Shown: positions 53,200-63,447, counted from the first letter of the stretch. The stretch: 64,000 nt of DNA from Parvularcula lutaonensis (GCF_014651915.1 NZ_BMXU01000002.1:997507-1061506); one strand, 5' to 3'. Notes: generated from the sequence alone by a model not told the origin. Program-made: numbers and translations.

Positions 53200-54111
53200 A
53201 TGGTTCTCTCAATCAACAGGGTGACGAAGGAGTTTGGCGATTTCCGCGCTGTCTCCGACCTCTCCTTTTCGGTCGACAAGGGCGAGATCGTAGGCTTCCT
53301 TGGGCAGAACGGCGCGGGGAAGACCACAACCCTCCGTATGGTGATGGATATCCTGCCCGTTACCAGCGGCTCGGTCGAGCTGTTCGGTAGCACCGACCTG
53401 CGCAAGGGCCGGTTGCGGGTCGGCTTCCTTCCCGAAGAGCGGGGCCTCTATCGCAAGATGAAAGCGATCGACATCATCGCCTATTTCGGCAGGCTCAAGG
53501 GCGTTCCCGGCGGGAAGGCGAAGGCCAAGGCCCATGAGCTGCTCGAGCGCTTCGGCATGACTCAGTATGCGAACAACAAGATCGAAACCCTTTCCAAGGG
53601 CAACGCGCAGAAAATCCAGCTGCTGTCGGTGCTGACTCACGAGCCGGAGTTCCTGATCCTCGACGAGCCGTTCTCGGGCCTCGATCCGGTGAACCAGAAG
53701 CTTCTCGAAGACCTGATCGGTGACCTGCGTGACGAGGGGGCAACGGTTCTGTTCTCGACCCACACGATGGAACACGCCGAGCGGCTGTGCGACCGCTTCG
53801 TGATGATCAAGGGCGGCGAGAAAGTTTTCGAGGGGACGATCGACGAGGCGCGGGAGGCGTATGAACAGCGCATCATTCTTGCGACGCCCGACGACCCTTC
53901 ACCCTTGCAGGGACGTGCCGGCGTGACGGCGATCACCCCGATCGGCCGCGACCGCTATGCCCTGACCGTCAGCGAAGGGAGCGACATGCAGGCCGTGCTC
54001 GCCGCCTGTCTTGAACTCGGGATCACCGTCAAAAGCTTCGGCCTGGAGGAGGCCTCCTTGCACGAAATATTCTTCCGCTTTGCGGGCGCTGGCGAGGAGG
54101 ACGCGGCATGA
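53200..54111 (+). CDS. ABC transporter ATP-binding protein, NatA-like
   Basis: 303-aa ATPase. Walker A is GQNGAGKTTT, the signature LSKGNAQKIQLL is a variant of LSGGQ, and Walker B is FLILDEPFSGLDP; the H-loop is FSTHTMEHAERLCD. The C-terminal DUF4162 domain (about 220-300) is typical of NatA/YhaQ-type exporters. The ATG at 53200 sits just before the conserved VLSINRVTKEFGDF; an ORF start at 53125 would add 25 residues with no similarity. Its stop overlaps the permease start (ATGA), so the two genes form an exporter. Confidence 0.93.
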   Translation: MVLSINRVTKEFGDFRAVSDLSFSVDKGEIVGFLGQNGAGKTTTLRMVMDILPVTSGSVELFGSTDLRKGRLRVGFLPEERGLYRKMKAIDIIAYFGRLKGVPGGKAKAKAHELLERFGMTQYANNKIETLSKGNAQKIQLLSVLTHEPEFLILDEPFSGLDPVNQKLLEDLIGDLRDEGATVLFSTHTMEHAERLCDRFVMIKGGEKVFEGTIDEAREAYEQRIILATPDDPSPLQGRAGVTAITPIGRDRYALTVSEGSDMQAVLAACLELGITVKSFGLEEASLHEIFFRFAGAGEEDAA

Positions 54112-55634
54112 GGGGCATTTTCGAGATCGTCAGTCACGAATACCGGCGCTATATCTTCACCCGCGGCTTCCTCCTCTTCCTGCTGATCATTCCGGTCATG
54201 TCGCTCCTTGGCGCGAGCGCATCGTTCCTGCAGGACGCTACCAAGGCCGCGAAGACATTCGTCCTGATTGACCGCGACGGCGGTTGGGCAGACGTGGTCG
54301 ATGAAGCGCTCGAGGAACAACACCAGCGCGCCATTATCGGGCGCTGGGACGACTTCGTCATGGGGCTGACGGCAAGCGGGCTTGTCGATGCCGAAGCCCT
54401 GGAGCCCCCTTTCGCGCCCGGACCCGTGGATGCCGAGCGGCGCGAAGCCTTCTTCGCCGCTGGCGGCTTGGCCGAGGGCCGCAGGCGTCTTGCCGCCCTG
54501 ACCTCGATGGAACTCCCACCCCTCGAGGAACCGCGCCGGGACTTCAGGAGGATCGACCCGCTGGTCGAAATCGCTCCCGATGCGGACGACCAGGCGATCG
54601 GAACGGCTTACCTCCCCTACATGCGCGGCGAAAAAGAGATCCCCGGCGGCGGGAGGTTGACCGCAGTCGTTGTCATTCCCGAAGGCTACGGTGCCGAGGA
54701 TGGTCCGAATGCGGTCTACCTGACGGACAACATGGCAGATGACGAATTGCGGGCCTTCCTGCGCGGGGTGTTCAGGGAGAAGCTGCGCAACGACGCCTTC
54801 GTCGCGCGCGGCCTGAGCGTCGAGGACGTGGCCGCGATCAACGCCCTCAGCCCGGGCCTGAGCAAGGTGAAGGCGGGATCGAGCGCCGAGGACGAGGCCC
54901 AGCGCCTGCGTGATACGATTGAATTCGGCCTTCCGCTCGGCCTGACCTACATCCTTTTCTTCGTGGTCCTTTCGGTGGGCAGCATGATGCTGACCAACAC
55001 GATCGAGGAGAAGTCGAACAAGATCGTCGAGATGCTGCTGTCATCCGTGTCAGCCTCGCAACTGATGATCGGCAAGCTGATCGGCCTTGCCCTGGTCGGG
55101 GTCACGCCGATGGTGATCTTCGCCGGCCTTGGCTTTGCCCTGATCAGCATTTTGGGAGCGGGCAACGAAGTCCTGGCGACACTTAAGGAGGTGATGCTGG
55201 CGAGCCCGCTGGTGCCGCTCTTCTTCTTCTACTTCTTGCTCGGCTACCTGCTCTACGCGTCGATCTATCTCGCGATCGGTGCGCTTTGCTCGTCCATCCA
55301 GGATGCGCAGAGCCTGTCGACGCCGCTGACGATCATCATGCTGCTGCCCGCGCCGTTCATCATGTCGGTGATCGAGGATCCAAATGGGCTGTTCGCAAGG
55401 ATCTTCACGTGGATCCCATTCTACACGCACTATGCGTTGATGCTGCGGCTATCGGGTTCGCCGCCGCTATGGGAGATCCTTGGCGCGACAGCGATGCTGA
55501 TCGTGGTGGTGGCAATGATGCTGACCTTCATGGGCCGGATCTACCGCGCAGGCATCCTGCAGGCCGGCGGCAACGCGAACTGGAAGACGTTCTTCGCCGC
55601 CGCCCGTGCCCCGAAAGGCGAGAAGGTCCGCTAG
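54108..55634 (+). CDS. ABC transporter permease, NatB-like
   Basis: 508-aa ABC-2 permease. TM1 (about 17-38) is followed by a large extracytoplasmic domain of about 240 residues and then five or six helices (from LTYILFFVVLSVGSMMLTNTIEEKSNKIVEMLLSSVSASQLMIGKL onward). The TNTIEEKSNKIVEMLLSS segment is a NatB/YhaP signature. With the preceding ATPase it would export sodium, a drug or a lipid; substrate unknown. Coupled to the ATPase gene by ATGA overlap. Confidence 0.92.
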   Translation: MRGIFEIVSHEYRRYIFTRGFLLFLLIIPVMSLLGASASFLQDATKAAKTFVLIDRDGGWADVVDEALEEQHQRAIIGRWDDFVMGLTASGLVDAEALEPPFAPGPVDAERREAFFAAGGLAEGRRRLAALTSMELPPLEEPRRDFRRIDPLVEIAPDADDQAIGTAYLPYMRGEKEIPGGGRLTAVVVIPEGYGAEDGPNAVYLTDNMADDELRAFLRGVFREKLRNDAFVARGLSVEDVAAINALSPGLSKVKAGSSAEDEAQRLRDTIEFGLPLGLTYILFFVVLSVGSMMLTNTIEEKSNKIVEMLLSSVSASQLMIGKLIGLALVGVTPMVIFAGLGFALISILGAGNEVLATLKEVMLASPLVPLFFFYFLLGYLLYASIYLAIGALCSSIQDAQSLSTPLTIIMLLPAPFIMSVIEDPNGLFARIFTWIPFYTHYALMLRLSGSPPLWEILGATAMLIVVVAMMLTFMGRIYRAGILQAGGNANWKTFFAAARAPKGEKVR

Positions 55635-55711
55635 GCAAAGCGGGAGGAATGCGTCAGCACGTTGCGCACCCGATGCTGGCCAACTGCGCCCGGCTTGGGC
55701 ACAAGGCTGCC

Positions 55712-56914
55712 ATGACCGACGCATTCTACGCCCGCATCCGCGACACCCTGCAGGAGATCGACGACGAGGGTCTGACCAAGCCCGAGCGGCTGATCACGTC
55801 GAAGCAGGGTCCCGAGGTCACGCTCAGCCATGAGGGCCGCGAAATCCGGGTGCTCAATTTCTGCGCCAACAACTATCTCGGCCTCGCCGCCCATCCCGAC
55901 CTCATCGCTGCAGCGCAGGCAGGGGCGGCAGAGCATGGCTATGGCATGGCCTCGGTGCGCTTCATTTGCGGCACTCAGGAGATCCACCGAAAGCTCGAGC
56001 GCGAGATCGCGGAATGGCTGGGCTTTGAGGACTCGATCACCTTCGCGGCGTGTTTCGATGCCAATGGCGCTGTCTTCGAGCCGCTCCTCGGCAAGGAAGA
56101 CGCGATCATCTCTGACAGCCTCAACCATGCCTCGATCATCGATGGGGTTCGTCTGTGTAAGGCGCAGCGCTTCCGCTATGACAACAACGACATGGCCTCG
56201 CTGGAAGAGCAGCTGAAGGCTGCCGACGCAGCGGGCGCGCGGACGAAGCTGATCGTCACCGACGGCGTTTTCTCCATGGACGGCTACATCGCGCAGCTCG
56301 GCCGTATCTGCGAACTGGCGGAGCAGTACGGCGCCCTGGTCATGGTCGATGACTGCCACGCCACCGGCTTCATGGGCGACGGCGGCCGCGGCACCCATGA
56401 GCATTGCGGCGTCATGGGCAAGGTCGACATCATCACCGGAACGCTGGGCAAGGCCCTCGGCGGCGGCATGGGCGGTTTCATCTGTGCACGGCAGGAGGTC
56501 GTGGACCTCCTCCGCCAGCGGGCACGGCCCTATCTCTTCTCCAACGCCCTTGCCCCTGCCCTCGTGGAAGGCGCGCGGAAGGCGCTGCAGCTGGTCCGGG
56601 AAGGAGACGACCTCAGGAAGCGCCTGTTCGCGAATGCCAGGCTTTTCCGCTCGCTTATGACGGAAGCGGGCTTCGATCTTCTCGAAGGCGAGCACCCGAT
56701 CATCCCGGTCATGCTCTACGATGCCAAAAAGGCGCAGACGATGGCGGCACGCCTCCTCGACGAGGGCGTCTTCGTCACAGGCTTCAGCTTCCCGGTCGTT
56801 CCCCGCGGCCAGGCCCGGATCCGGACGCAGATGAACGCTGCGCATACGGAGGAGCAGGTACGCGAGGCCGTGGCGGCCTTCACGAAGGTCGGCAAGGAGC
56901 TCGGTGTCATCTAG
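55712..56914 (+). CDS. kbl: Glycine C-acetyltransferase (2-amino-3-ketobutyrate CoA ligase)
   Basis: 400-aa PLP enzyme of the alpha-oxoamine synthase family that cleaves 2-amino-3-ketobutyrate with CoA to glycine and acetyl-CoA. KBL-type markers are VLNFCANNYLGLAAHPDLI, GMASVRFICGTQEIHRKLE, DSLNHASIIDGVRLCKA, DDCHATGFMGDGGRGTHEH and the Schiff-base lysine in TGTLGKALGGGMGG. The usual partner threonine dehydrogenase (tdh) is not beside it. The start at 55712 gives the normal family length; longer upstream frames overlap the permease. 2-amino-3-ketobutyrate specificity is judged from overall similarity. Confidence 0.94.
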   Translation: MTDAFYARIRDTLQEIDDEGLTKPERLITSKQGPEVTLSHEGREIRVLNFCANNYLGLAAHPDLIAAAQAGAAEHGYGMASVRFICGTQEIHRKLEREIAEWLGFEDSITFAACFDANGAVFEPLLGKEDAIISDSLNHASIIDGVRLCKAQRFRYDNNDMASLEEQLKAADAAGARTKLIVTDGVFSMDGYIAQLGRICELAEQYGALVMVDDCHATGFMGDGGRGTHEHCGVMGKVDIITGTLGKALGGGMGGFICARQEVVDLLRQRARPYLFSNALAPALVEGARKALQLVREGDDLRKRLFANARLFRSLMTEAGFDLLEGEHPIIPVMLYDAKKAQTMAARLLDEGVFVTGFSFPVVPRGQARIRTQMNAAHTEEQVREAVAAFTKVGKELGVI

Positions 56915-56968
56915 ACGCCTGCCATCGCTGCTTTCACGAACCCGCGAACTGGCGTAGCTCGAAGACCC

Positions 56969-57427
56969 ATGAGTGAGACCTATGAAGGCCGCTGCCATTG
57001 CGGTGCCGTGAAGTTCGACGTGACGCTCCTCGGCGGTTTGGAAAGCGCGACGCGTTGCAACTGCTCCTATTGCAGGATGCGCGGTGCCGTGGCGCTGACG
57101 GCCAATGTCGCTGACCTCAAGGTGCGGCAAGGCTTCGAGACCCTCAGGCTCTACAGTTTCGGCACGCATACGGCGAAGCACTATTTCTGCGGCACTTGCG
57201 GGATCTACACGCACCATCAGCGGCGCTCGAACCCGAAGCGGGTGGGCGTGAACGCCGCTTGCCTCGAAGGCCTGAGCCCTTTCGATTTCGAGGTCGTGCC
57301 GGTGATCGACGGTGTGAACCACCCCTCTGACAAGGGCCCCGGCCATGTCGCCGACCAGGTCGGGCTGCTGATCTACAAGGACGAAGAAAAAGAGCGGACC
57401 TACGCCGACCTTCCGCATGAGCGTTAG
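56969..57427 (+). CDS. GFA/CENP-V family zinc protein
   Basis: 152-aa protein of the glutathione-dependent formaldehyde-activating (GFA/CENP-V) family. The zinc cysteines are in CHCGAVKF (residues 9-11), CNCSYC (about 30-35) and CGTCGIY (about 74-77), in the usual spacing. Members may speed the reaction of formaldehyde with glutathione, but most have no proven activity. No formaldehyde dehydrogenase is nearby. It stands between kbl and ppk2 on the same strand. Confidence 0.9.
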   Translation: MSETYEGRCHCGAVKFDVTLLGGLESATRCNCSYCRMRGAVALTANVADLKVRQGFETLRLYSFGTHTAKHYFCGTCGIYTHHQRRSNPKRVGVNAACLEGLSPFDFEVVPVIDGVNHPSDKGPGHVADQVGLLIYKDEEKERTYADLPHER

Positions 57428-57464
57428 GCTGGCCAAGGCTCGCTGCGCGCACTAGCCTCTCTCG

Positions 57465-58298
57465 ATGGCCAAGAACCAGCCCGAGTGCGCCCATGTCCAA
57501 GAAGCTCTGATCGCCCGACCTGGCGAGGCTTTCGCCCTTCAAGACCGTCCGACGAGGGACAAGGATCTCTTCCCCGACAAGGACGATGCCGCGGCCTCCG
57601 TTGCGGCCGACGCCGTCAAGATCGACGAGCTACAAGACCGTCTTTATGCTGAAGGTTCACGTGCGCTGCTCCTGGTTCTCCAGGGCATGGACACGGCAGG
57701 CAAGTCCGGCACGATCAAGTCGGTGTTCCAAGCGACCTCGCCACTGGGCATGACGGTGAAGGCCTTCAAGAAACCCTCCGCCGAAGAGATGGCGCGGGAC
57801 TACCTCTGGCGGGTCCACAACGCCGTGCCGAGAAAAGGCTTCATCGGCATCTTCGACCGCTCTCAATACGAAGATGTTCTCGTGGTGAAGGTCCGCAGCC
57901 TCGCCCCTGCGGAGGAGATCGAGAAGCGCTATGACCAGATCAACGCCTTCGAAGAGCACCTGACCCAGAATGGCGTCACCATCATCAAATGCATGCTGTA
58001 TATCTCGCGGGAGGAACAGGGCGAGCGCCTGCGTGACCGGTTGGAGAAACCGCACAAGCGGTGGAAGTTCAACCCCGGCGATCTTGACGACCGTCAGAAC
58101 TGGGACGATTTCATGGCGGCCTATGAGACCATGGTACAGCGCTGCTCAACCCCTCATGCGCCGTGGTATGTCGTCCCTTCAGAAAGCAAGACCCGCCGCA
58201 ACGCCCTCGTCGGACGTCTCGTGCGCGGTGTTCTCGAAGACATGAATCCGCAACATCCCGATCCGGGACACAGGCTATCGGAATTCGTGATCGACTAG
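57465..58298 (+). CDS. ppk2: PPK2-family polyphosphate kinase
   Basis: 277-aa cytoplasmic nucleotide kinase using polyphosphate as phosphate donor to make nucleoside di- or triphosphates. Walker A GMDTAGKSGTIK lies at about residues 75-86, followed by FKKPSAEEMARDYLWRVHNAVP and the Walker B-like FDRSQYEDVLVVKV. The lid and C-terminal signature FLYIS-EEQ-ERL-DRLE-PHKRWKFNPGDLDDRQNWDDF are typical of PPK2. Single-domain length. Class (I, II or III) and base preference cannot be set from the sequence alone. The stop overlaps the convergent small gene at 58295. Confidence 0.93.
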   Translation: MAKNQPECAHVQEALIARPGEAFALQDRPTRDKDLFPDKDDAAASVAADAVKIDELQDRLYAEGSRALLLVLQGMDTAGKSGTIKSVFQATSPLGMTVKAFKKPSAEEMARDYLWRVHNAVPRKGFIGIFDRSQYEDVLVVKVRSLAPAEEIEKRYDQINAFEEHLTQNGVTIIKCMLYISREEQGERLRDRLEKPHKRWKFNPGDLDDRQNWDDFMAAYETMVQRCSTPHAPWYVVPSESKTRRNALVGRLVRGVLEDMNPQHPDPGHRLSEFVID

Positions 58299-58519
58299 CC
58301 GGCCTGGCGTTGTTCTTTGGTGCTGAAGACGCCGTTTTTCTCGACGATCTTGCCCTCGTTCTTGAGAGAGCCAAGGTGACGGAGCACATCGGACATGGGC
58401 AGCGCGCACCACCGGGTCACGTCTTCGGGCGTGACGATGCGGTTGCGTTTGACGGCTTCGTAGCAAGCCAATCGCTGAAACTTGTCGACTGTACCCTGCG
58501 CTTCTCGACGACCGACCAT
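58295..58519 (-). CDS. Small winged-helix-like hypothetical protein
   Basis: 74-aa protein with AVKRNRIVTPEDVTRWCALPMSDVLRHLGSLKNEGKIVEKNGVF. The helix, recognition helix and GKIVEKNGVF hairpin look like a winged helix, so DNA binding is plausible. The ATG at 58519 has GGGGGAG six bases upstream; an in-frame ATG at 58549 is less likely. It overlaps the ppk2 stop and lies about 120 bp from sdaA on the same strand. No family name is recognised. Confidence 0.65.
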   Translation of the reverse strand: MVGRREAQGTVDKFQRLACYEAVKRNRIVTPEDVTRWCALPMSDVLRHLGSLKNEGKIVEKNGVFSTKEQRQAG

Positions 58520-58638
58520 CTGTCGCTCCCCCGCCCCTTTTCGATTCAACGTGCCACGGATCTAGCCGACGTAGTTTGCTCCGCGGTTCAGCCGTTCACT
58601 CAAAACCGAAGAAATCCGGTCGGGTTTCGCTGACCCTG

Positions 58639-60012
58639 TCAGCACTCGATGACGTTGACGGCGAGGCCGCCCTGGCTCGTCTCTTTGTATTTGTTGGACA
58701 TATCGAGGCCGGTCTGGCGCATGGTCTCGATGACCTGGTCGAGGGAGACCTTGCCGGTCCCGTCCCCTTGCAGCGCAAGGCGGGCGGCGTTGACCGCCTT
58801 CACCGCGCCAATGGCGTTGCGCTCGATGCAGGGGATCTGCACGAGCCCGCCGACCGGGTCGCAGGTGAGGCCGAGATTGTGTTCCATGCCGATCTCCGCC
58901 GCGCAGGCGCACTGCTCCGGCGTCCCTCCCCAGACCGCGGCGAGACCCGCCGCAGCCATCGAGCAGGCCACGCCCACCTCACCCTGGCAGCCCATCTCGG
59001 CACCGGATATGGAAGCGCGCTGCTTGTAGAGGAGACCGATGCCGCCTGCGGTCAGGATAAAGCGCCGGCGCATCTCATCAGTGGCGTCCTCGGGGCCGCA
59101 ATACTTTCGCAAAACCGCGGGAATGATCCCCGCCGCGCCATTCGTCGGTGCCGTGACGACCTTGCCGCCTGCGGCGTTCTCCTCGTTCACCGCCATGGCG
59201 TAGAGGTTGAGGATGTCGAACAGCCGCTCGGGCTCGTTCGCGAGCGGCGTGTCCATGACCTTCCTGTAGAGGCCCGGCGCGCGGCGCTTCACCCCGAGCC
59301 CGCCGGGCAGGACGCCGGTGGTGTTCAGGCCGCGATTGATGCAGTCGAACATGACCTGCGCGATGGCGTCGAGCTTTTGGGCGGTTTCCTGCTGGTCGCG
59401 ATAGGCGTCTTCGTTGGCAAGGACGAGTTCGGCGATCGTCAGCCCTTCACGCTTGCAGAGTTCCAGCAGTTCCTTGCCCGACGCGAAGGGATATGGGACT
59501 TCCTTCCGTGTAGGTATGATGTCATCCTTGGCGGGCGTCCTGAGCTGCGTCTCCGACGCAATGAAGCCGCCGCCGGTGGAGAAGAACTGGCCTTCGGCCA
59601 CCACGTCACCATCCCGGCCAAGCGCGCGGAGCTTCATGCCATTGGGATGCAGGTCGGGAATGATGTGCCCCGCAAGGTCGATATTCCGCTTCCAGACAAA
59701 AGGGACATCATGCTCGCCGAACAGGCGGAGCTTGCCTTCCTCGTCGATGCGCTTGAGGCCCGCTTCGCCCGCCTCCGGGTTATAGGTTTCGGGATCCTGC
59801 CCCATCAGTCCGAGCGCCGTCGCGGTCAGCGTCCCGTGCCCTTCGCCCGTCAGCGCGAGAGAACCTTGAAGCTCTACGAAGACCTCGGCAATCCGCTCGC
59901 GCTCCTCTCTTGAAAGCTGGGCCAAGAACCGGCGCGCGATCCGCATCGGTCCCACGGTGTGGGAACTCGAGGGACCAATACCGACGCGGAAAAGATCGAG
60001 GACGGACAGCAT
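58639..60012 (-). CDS. sdaA: L-serine ammonia-lyase, single-chain iron-sulfur type
   Basis: 457-aa [4Fe-4S] enzyme converting L-serine to pyruvate and ammonia. The beta domain (N-terminal) begins [23 protein letters not shown]. The alpha domain has [38 protein letters not shown] and the cysteine ligands in [34 protein letters not shown]. Length matches E. coli SdaA. The start codon is not preceded by a Shine-Dalgarno; instead a perfect palindrome occupies 60012-60029, so it may be leaderless or operator-controlled. Confidence 0.96.
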   Translation of the reverse strand: MLSVLDLFRVGIGPSSSHTVGPMRIARRFLAQLSREERERIAEVFVELQGSLALTGEGHGTLTATALGLMGQDPETYNPEAGEAGLKRIDEEGKLRLFGEHDVPFVWKRNIDLAGHIIPDLHPNGMKLRALGRDGDVVAEGQFFSTGGGFIASETQLRTPAKDDIIPTRKEVPYPFASGKELLELCKREGLTIAELVLANEDAYRDQQETAQKLDAIAQVMFDCINRGLNTTGVLPGGLGVKRRAPGLYRKVMDTPLANEPERLFDILNLYAMAVNEENAAGGKVVTAPTNGAAGIIPAVLRKYCGPEDATDEMRRRFILTAGGIGLLYKQRASISGAEMGCQGEVGVACSMAAAGLAAVWGGTPEQCACAAEIGMEHNLGLTCDPVGGLVQIPCIERNAIGAVKAVNAARLALQGDGTGKVSLDQVIETMRQTGLDMSNKYKETSQGGLAVNVIEC

Positions 60013-60029
60013 CGTTTCAAATGAAACGA
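60012..60029. promoter_or_regulatory. Perfect 18-bp palindrome abutting the sdaA start
   Basis: TCGTTTCAAATGAAACGA has 8-bp perfect arms with a 2-base centre. Its left end coincides with the last base of the sdaA start triplet, so it covers the ribosome-binding region. Such symmetry suggests a dimeric repressor site. I cannot name the regulator. Confidence 0.6.
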
Positions 60030-60065
60030 ACTAACGCGGCTCCGCAAGGGATCACGACGATAGGA

Positions 60066-61391
60066 TCAGTGAAATCCGTGCTCTCTCAGGATCGCGCGCA
60101 CGTTCACCTTCGCGCCCAGGCGTCCTGCCAGCAGATACATGCCGCCGATCTTGCGGTGCAGGAAAAGAGCGACCGGATTCGGCGTGTGGGCGAACTTCTC
60201 CTGCCGCAAGCGTATGCCTGCCTCCCGCATCCTTAGCGTCACGTCGCTGTTGGCGAAGTCGAAGGGCGCATCGGTGTTCATCGGCTCGACGGCTGCGAGG
60301 AAAATGTCCTCCAGCGCATCTTCGACCTTGGGCGGCAACTCCCCGGAATAGAGGTTGATACCCCGCGCTGCGCGGTCAATCTCCGTCCAGTCGCCTGTGA
60401 GGTCCGCAGCGACCAGCCTGCGGTAGCCTTGGGACAGCTCCTCGTCGATCTCTCGCGTTGCGCCGAAGTCGAGCAGGACAATCTCCTTGCCCTCGGGCCG
60501 GTAGCGGTAGTTTGCGAAATTCGGATCCGTCTGCATCAGCCTGAAATCGAAAAGCTCGCGGATGACCAGCTCGAAGAGATGCGTGATGACTTCGTTCTTG
60601 GTTTCCTGGTCCGCGTGCTGAAGGTCGTCGATTGGCTGGCCACGCTCGAACGACATGGCAAGCACGTTCTTCGTCGTCAGCTCTTCGTAAAAATCGGGCA
60701 CGATGAAATGCTTCGTATCCGCGAGGAGCTCCTTGAATCGACGCATATATCTGCCTTCGCGCAGGTAGTCGGCCTCTTCGTGGAGCTGGCGTTTCGCCTC
60801 CTCGAAGACTGGCTTCATGTCGGTGTCCTTGGGCAGCTGGCCAGTCATACGGATCAGGGCAACGACATTGTCGATGTCGCTGTCGATCGACTCGCGCACG
60901 CCGGGATACTGGATCTTGATGGCAAGGTCCCTGCCGTCCTTGGTCACGGCGCGGTGCACCTGGCCAATGGAGGCAGCCGCGATCGGACGGGGATCGAACT
61001 TCTGGAGTTTCTTCATCCAGTCACGCCCCCACTCATCGTTCAGCACACGGCGGAGCTGGGATGGTGGCATGTGGTGCGCCTGTTCGCGCAGCTTGCCGAG
61101 GATCTCCGCAAGCTCCGGCGGCAGCATGTCCTCACCGCCCATCGACATGAGCTGGCCGAGCTTCATCGCCGCGCCGCGAAGCTTCGAAAGCTGGTCGGTG
61201 ACCTTTTCGGCGTTGCCCTTGGTATAGAGGAGCTTTTCGAGGTCGAGCCGCTCGCCGCGCGCCATGGTCTTGGCGCCCTCCACCAGCATGTTGCCGGCGA
61301 TCGACGTGCCGAGGCCACCAAAACGCGCCAGCCTTCCCAAGCGCCGCGTGGGCACTGCAAGGCCGCCTGTGTCGCGTTTGTTGTCTGCCAT
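60066..61391 (-). CDS. ABC1/UbiB-family atypical kinase
   Basis: 441-aa protein of the ABC1/COQ8/UbiB family of protein-kinase-like ATPases involved in ubiquinone synthesis and lipid homeostasis. Hallmarks visible: KLGQ in RGAAMKLGQLMSM (KxGQ), the alanine-rich loop in IAAASIGQVHRA and ExD in HEEADYLRE, plus the DFG in LLDFGATR. No C-terminal UbiB-type helix pair is obvious, so it is nearer to the mitochondrial-type COQ8. ATG 61391 has GGGAG seven bases upstream; the long upstream frame has no similarity. It is divergent from acs. Confidence 0.9.
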   Translation of the reverse strand: MADNKRDTGGLAVPTRRLGRLARFGGLGTSIAGNMLVEGAKTMARGERLDLEKLLYTKGNAEKVTDQLSKLRGAAMKLGQLMSMGGEDMLPPELAEILGKLREQAHHMPPSQLRRVLNDEWGRDWMKKLQKFDPRPIAAASIGQVHRAVTKDGRDLAIKIQYPGVRESIDSDIDNVVALIRMTGQLPKDTDMKPVFEEAKRQLHEEADYLREGRYMRRFKELLADTKHFIVPDFYEELTTKNVLAMSFERGQPIDDLQHADQETKNEVITHLFELVIRELFDFRLMQTDPNFANYRYRPEGKEIVLLDFGATREIDEELSQGYRRLVAADLTGDWTEIDRAARGINLYSGELPPKVEDALEDIFLAAVEPMNTDAPFDFANSDVTLRMREAGIRLRQEKFAHTPNPVALFLHRKIGGMYLLAGRLGAKVNVRAILREHGFH

Positions 61392-61546
61392 GGGTACACT
61401 CCCGGAACGTGCGCAGGAGATAAGCCGTGTGGCTCGGGCCGTCACCTCGACGAAACCGCGCGGGTGCACTGCAGCACAGAGTTTACGACAGCGCAGGAGG
61501 GCATAGGTTCCTCCTGTACGAACGACCGAGAGAAAAGGACGCGCCC

Positions 61547-63436
61547 ATGACGACACGCCAACAGCCCCAAGACCGGCAAGCCTTTTGGCTCGAACAGTCA
61601 AAGCGGCTGGAGTGGTTCAAGGAGCCAACGAAGAGCGGTGACGTCAGCTGGGACGCCAAAGACTTCCACATCAAGTGGTTCGAGGACGGCGTGCTCAACG
61701 CCTCCTACCAATGTCTCGACCGGCACCTCCTGCGGCGGGGCGACAAGACGGCGATCATCTGGGAGGGCGATGACCCCTCGGTCAGCGAGAAGATCACCTA
61801 TCGCGAGGTCCACGAAGAAGTCTCGCGGATGGGCAACGTCCTGAAGGCGCGCGGCGTGCGGAAGGGCGACCGGGTCATCATTTACATGCCGATGGTCCCC
61901 GAGGCGGCTTACGCCATGCTCGCCTGCGCAAGGATCGGCGCGGTCCATTCCGTCGTCTTCGGGGGCTTCTCGCCCGAAGCCCTTGCGAGCCGGATCGAGG
62001 ATTGCGGCGCCGTGGCCGTCATCACGGCGGACGAAGCGCGCCGTGGCGGAAAGACCGTGCCGCTCAAGAAAAATGTCGACGCCGCGATCGAGAAGGCCGG
62101 GGCGGCAGGGGAGGCCGTGCGCCTTGTGCTGACGGTTCGTGTCACCGGCGCGAAGGTCAACTTCGAGGATGGCCGCGACCTGTGGTGGCACACGAGCCGG
62201 GACGACGTCACCCGTTACTGCCCGCCCGAGAAGATGGCGGCCGAAGACCCTCTCTTCATCCTCTACACGTCAGGATCGACCGGAAAGCCGAAGGGCGTGG
62301 TCCACACGACCGGCGGCTACATGACCTATGCCAGCTACACCCATGAGCTCGTGTTCCAGGTGGAGGAGCAGGACGTCTACTGGTGCACGGCCGATGTCGG
62401 CTGGATCACGGGGCACAGCTACATCGTCTACGGACCGCTTGCCAATGGCGTGACGACCCTGATGTTCGAAGGCGTGCCGACCTACCCCGACGCCAGCCGC
62501 ATGTGGCAGGTGGTGGACAAGCACCGGGTGGCCCAGCTCTACACAGCGCCAACGGCGATCCGCGCCCTGATGCGCGAGGGCGACGAGTTCGTAAAGAAAA
62601 CTGACCGGGGCTCGCTCAAGCTGCTCGGGACAGTGGGCGAGCCGATCAATCCCGAAGCGTGGCGCTGGTACCATGACGTGGTGGGCGATGGACGCTGCCC
62701 CGTGGTCGATACCTGGTGGCAGACCGAGACGGGCGGCGTGATGATCTCCCCCCTCCCCGGCGACGCCATGGACAAGCCCGGATCCGCGACAAAGCCCCTC
62801 CCGGGCATCGTCCCGGCGCTGGTCGACAATGACGGTCACATTCTCGAAGGGGCGACGGAAGGCAACCTTGTGCTGCTGGAAAGCTGGCCGGGTCAGGCCC
62901 GCGGGGTCTGGGGCGACCAGGAACGCTTCATCCAGACCTATTTCACCACCTATCCGGGCCGCTACTTCACCGGCGACGGCGCGCGGCGGGACGAGGACGG
63001 CGACTACTGGATCACCGGGCGTGTCGATGACGTCCTGAACGTCAGTGGGCACCGTATGGGCACGGCAGAAATTGAAAGTGCCCTCGTCGCCCACCCCGCG
63101 ACTGCCGAGGCAGCCGTCGTTGGCTATCCCCACGACATCAAGGGCCAGGGCGTGCACTGCTACGTCATCCTCAAGCAGGGCGTCGCAGCCACCGAAGAAC
63201 TGGCCGAGGAGCTGAAGCAGGCCGTCCGCACCGAGATTGGTCCGGTCGCCACGCCTGACCGCATGCAAATCGCCCCCGGCCTGCCCAAGACCCGCTCCGG
63301 CAAGATCATGCGCCGTATCCTAAGAAAAATCGCGGAAGGCCACCCTGACCAGCTCGGCGACACCTCGACGCTGGCTGAACCTGCGGTCGTCGATAGCCTG
63401 ATCGAAGGCGCGAAGAAGTTCGAGCCGGGTAAGTGA
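61547..63436 (+). CDS. acs: Acetyl-coenzyme A synthetase
   Basis: 629-aa AMP-forming acetyl-CoA synthetase (acetate + ATP + CoA). N-terminal ACAS_N segment; A3 P-loop [19 protein letters not shown]; acetate-binding and A5 region [17 protein letters not shown]8 [13 protein letters not shown]; catalytic lysine in [13 protein letters not shown] near the C-terminus, the residue acetylated by Pat-type enzymes. Length is close to E. coli Acs (652). The ATG at 61547 has AAGGAC upstream; an earlier in-frame start at 61427 is not credible. Divergent from the ABC1 kinase gene. Confidence 0.97.
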   Translation: MTTRQQPQDRQAFWLEQSKRLEWFKEPTKSGDVSWDAKDFHIKWFEDGVLNASYQCLDRHLLRRGDKTAIIWEGDDPSVSEKITYREVHEEVSRMGNVLKARGVRKGDRVIIYMPMVPEAAYAMLACARIGAVHSVVFGGFSPEALASRIEDCGAVAVITADEARRGGKTVPLKKNVDAAIEKAGAAGEAVRLVLTVRVTGAKVNFEDGRDLWWHTSRDDVTRYCPPEKMAAEDPLFILYTSGSTGKPKGVVHTTGGYMTYASYTHELVFQVEEQDVYWCTADVGWITGHSYIVYGPLANGVTTLMFEGVPTYPDASRMWQVVDKHRVAQLYTAPTAIRALMREGDEFVKKTDRGSLKLLGTVGEPINPEAWRWYHDVVGDGRCPVVDTWWQTETGGVMISPLPGDAMDKPGSATKPLPGIVPALVDNDGHILEGATEGNLVLLESWPGQARGVWGDQERFIQTYFTTYPGRYFTGDGARRDEDGDYWITGRVDDVLNVSGHRMGTAEIESALVAHPATAEAAVVGYPHDIKGQGVHCYVILKQGVAATEELAEELKQAVRTEIGPVATPDRMQIAPGLPKTRSGKIMRRILRKIAEGHPDQLGDTSTLAEPAVVDSLIEGAKKFEPGK

Positions 63437-63447
63437 TGCCTTGACGG

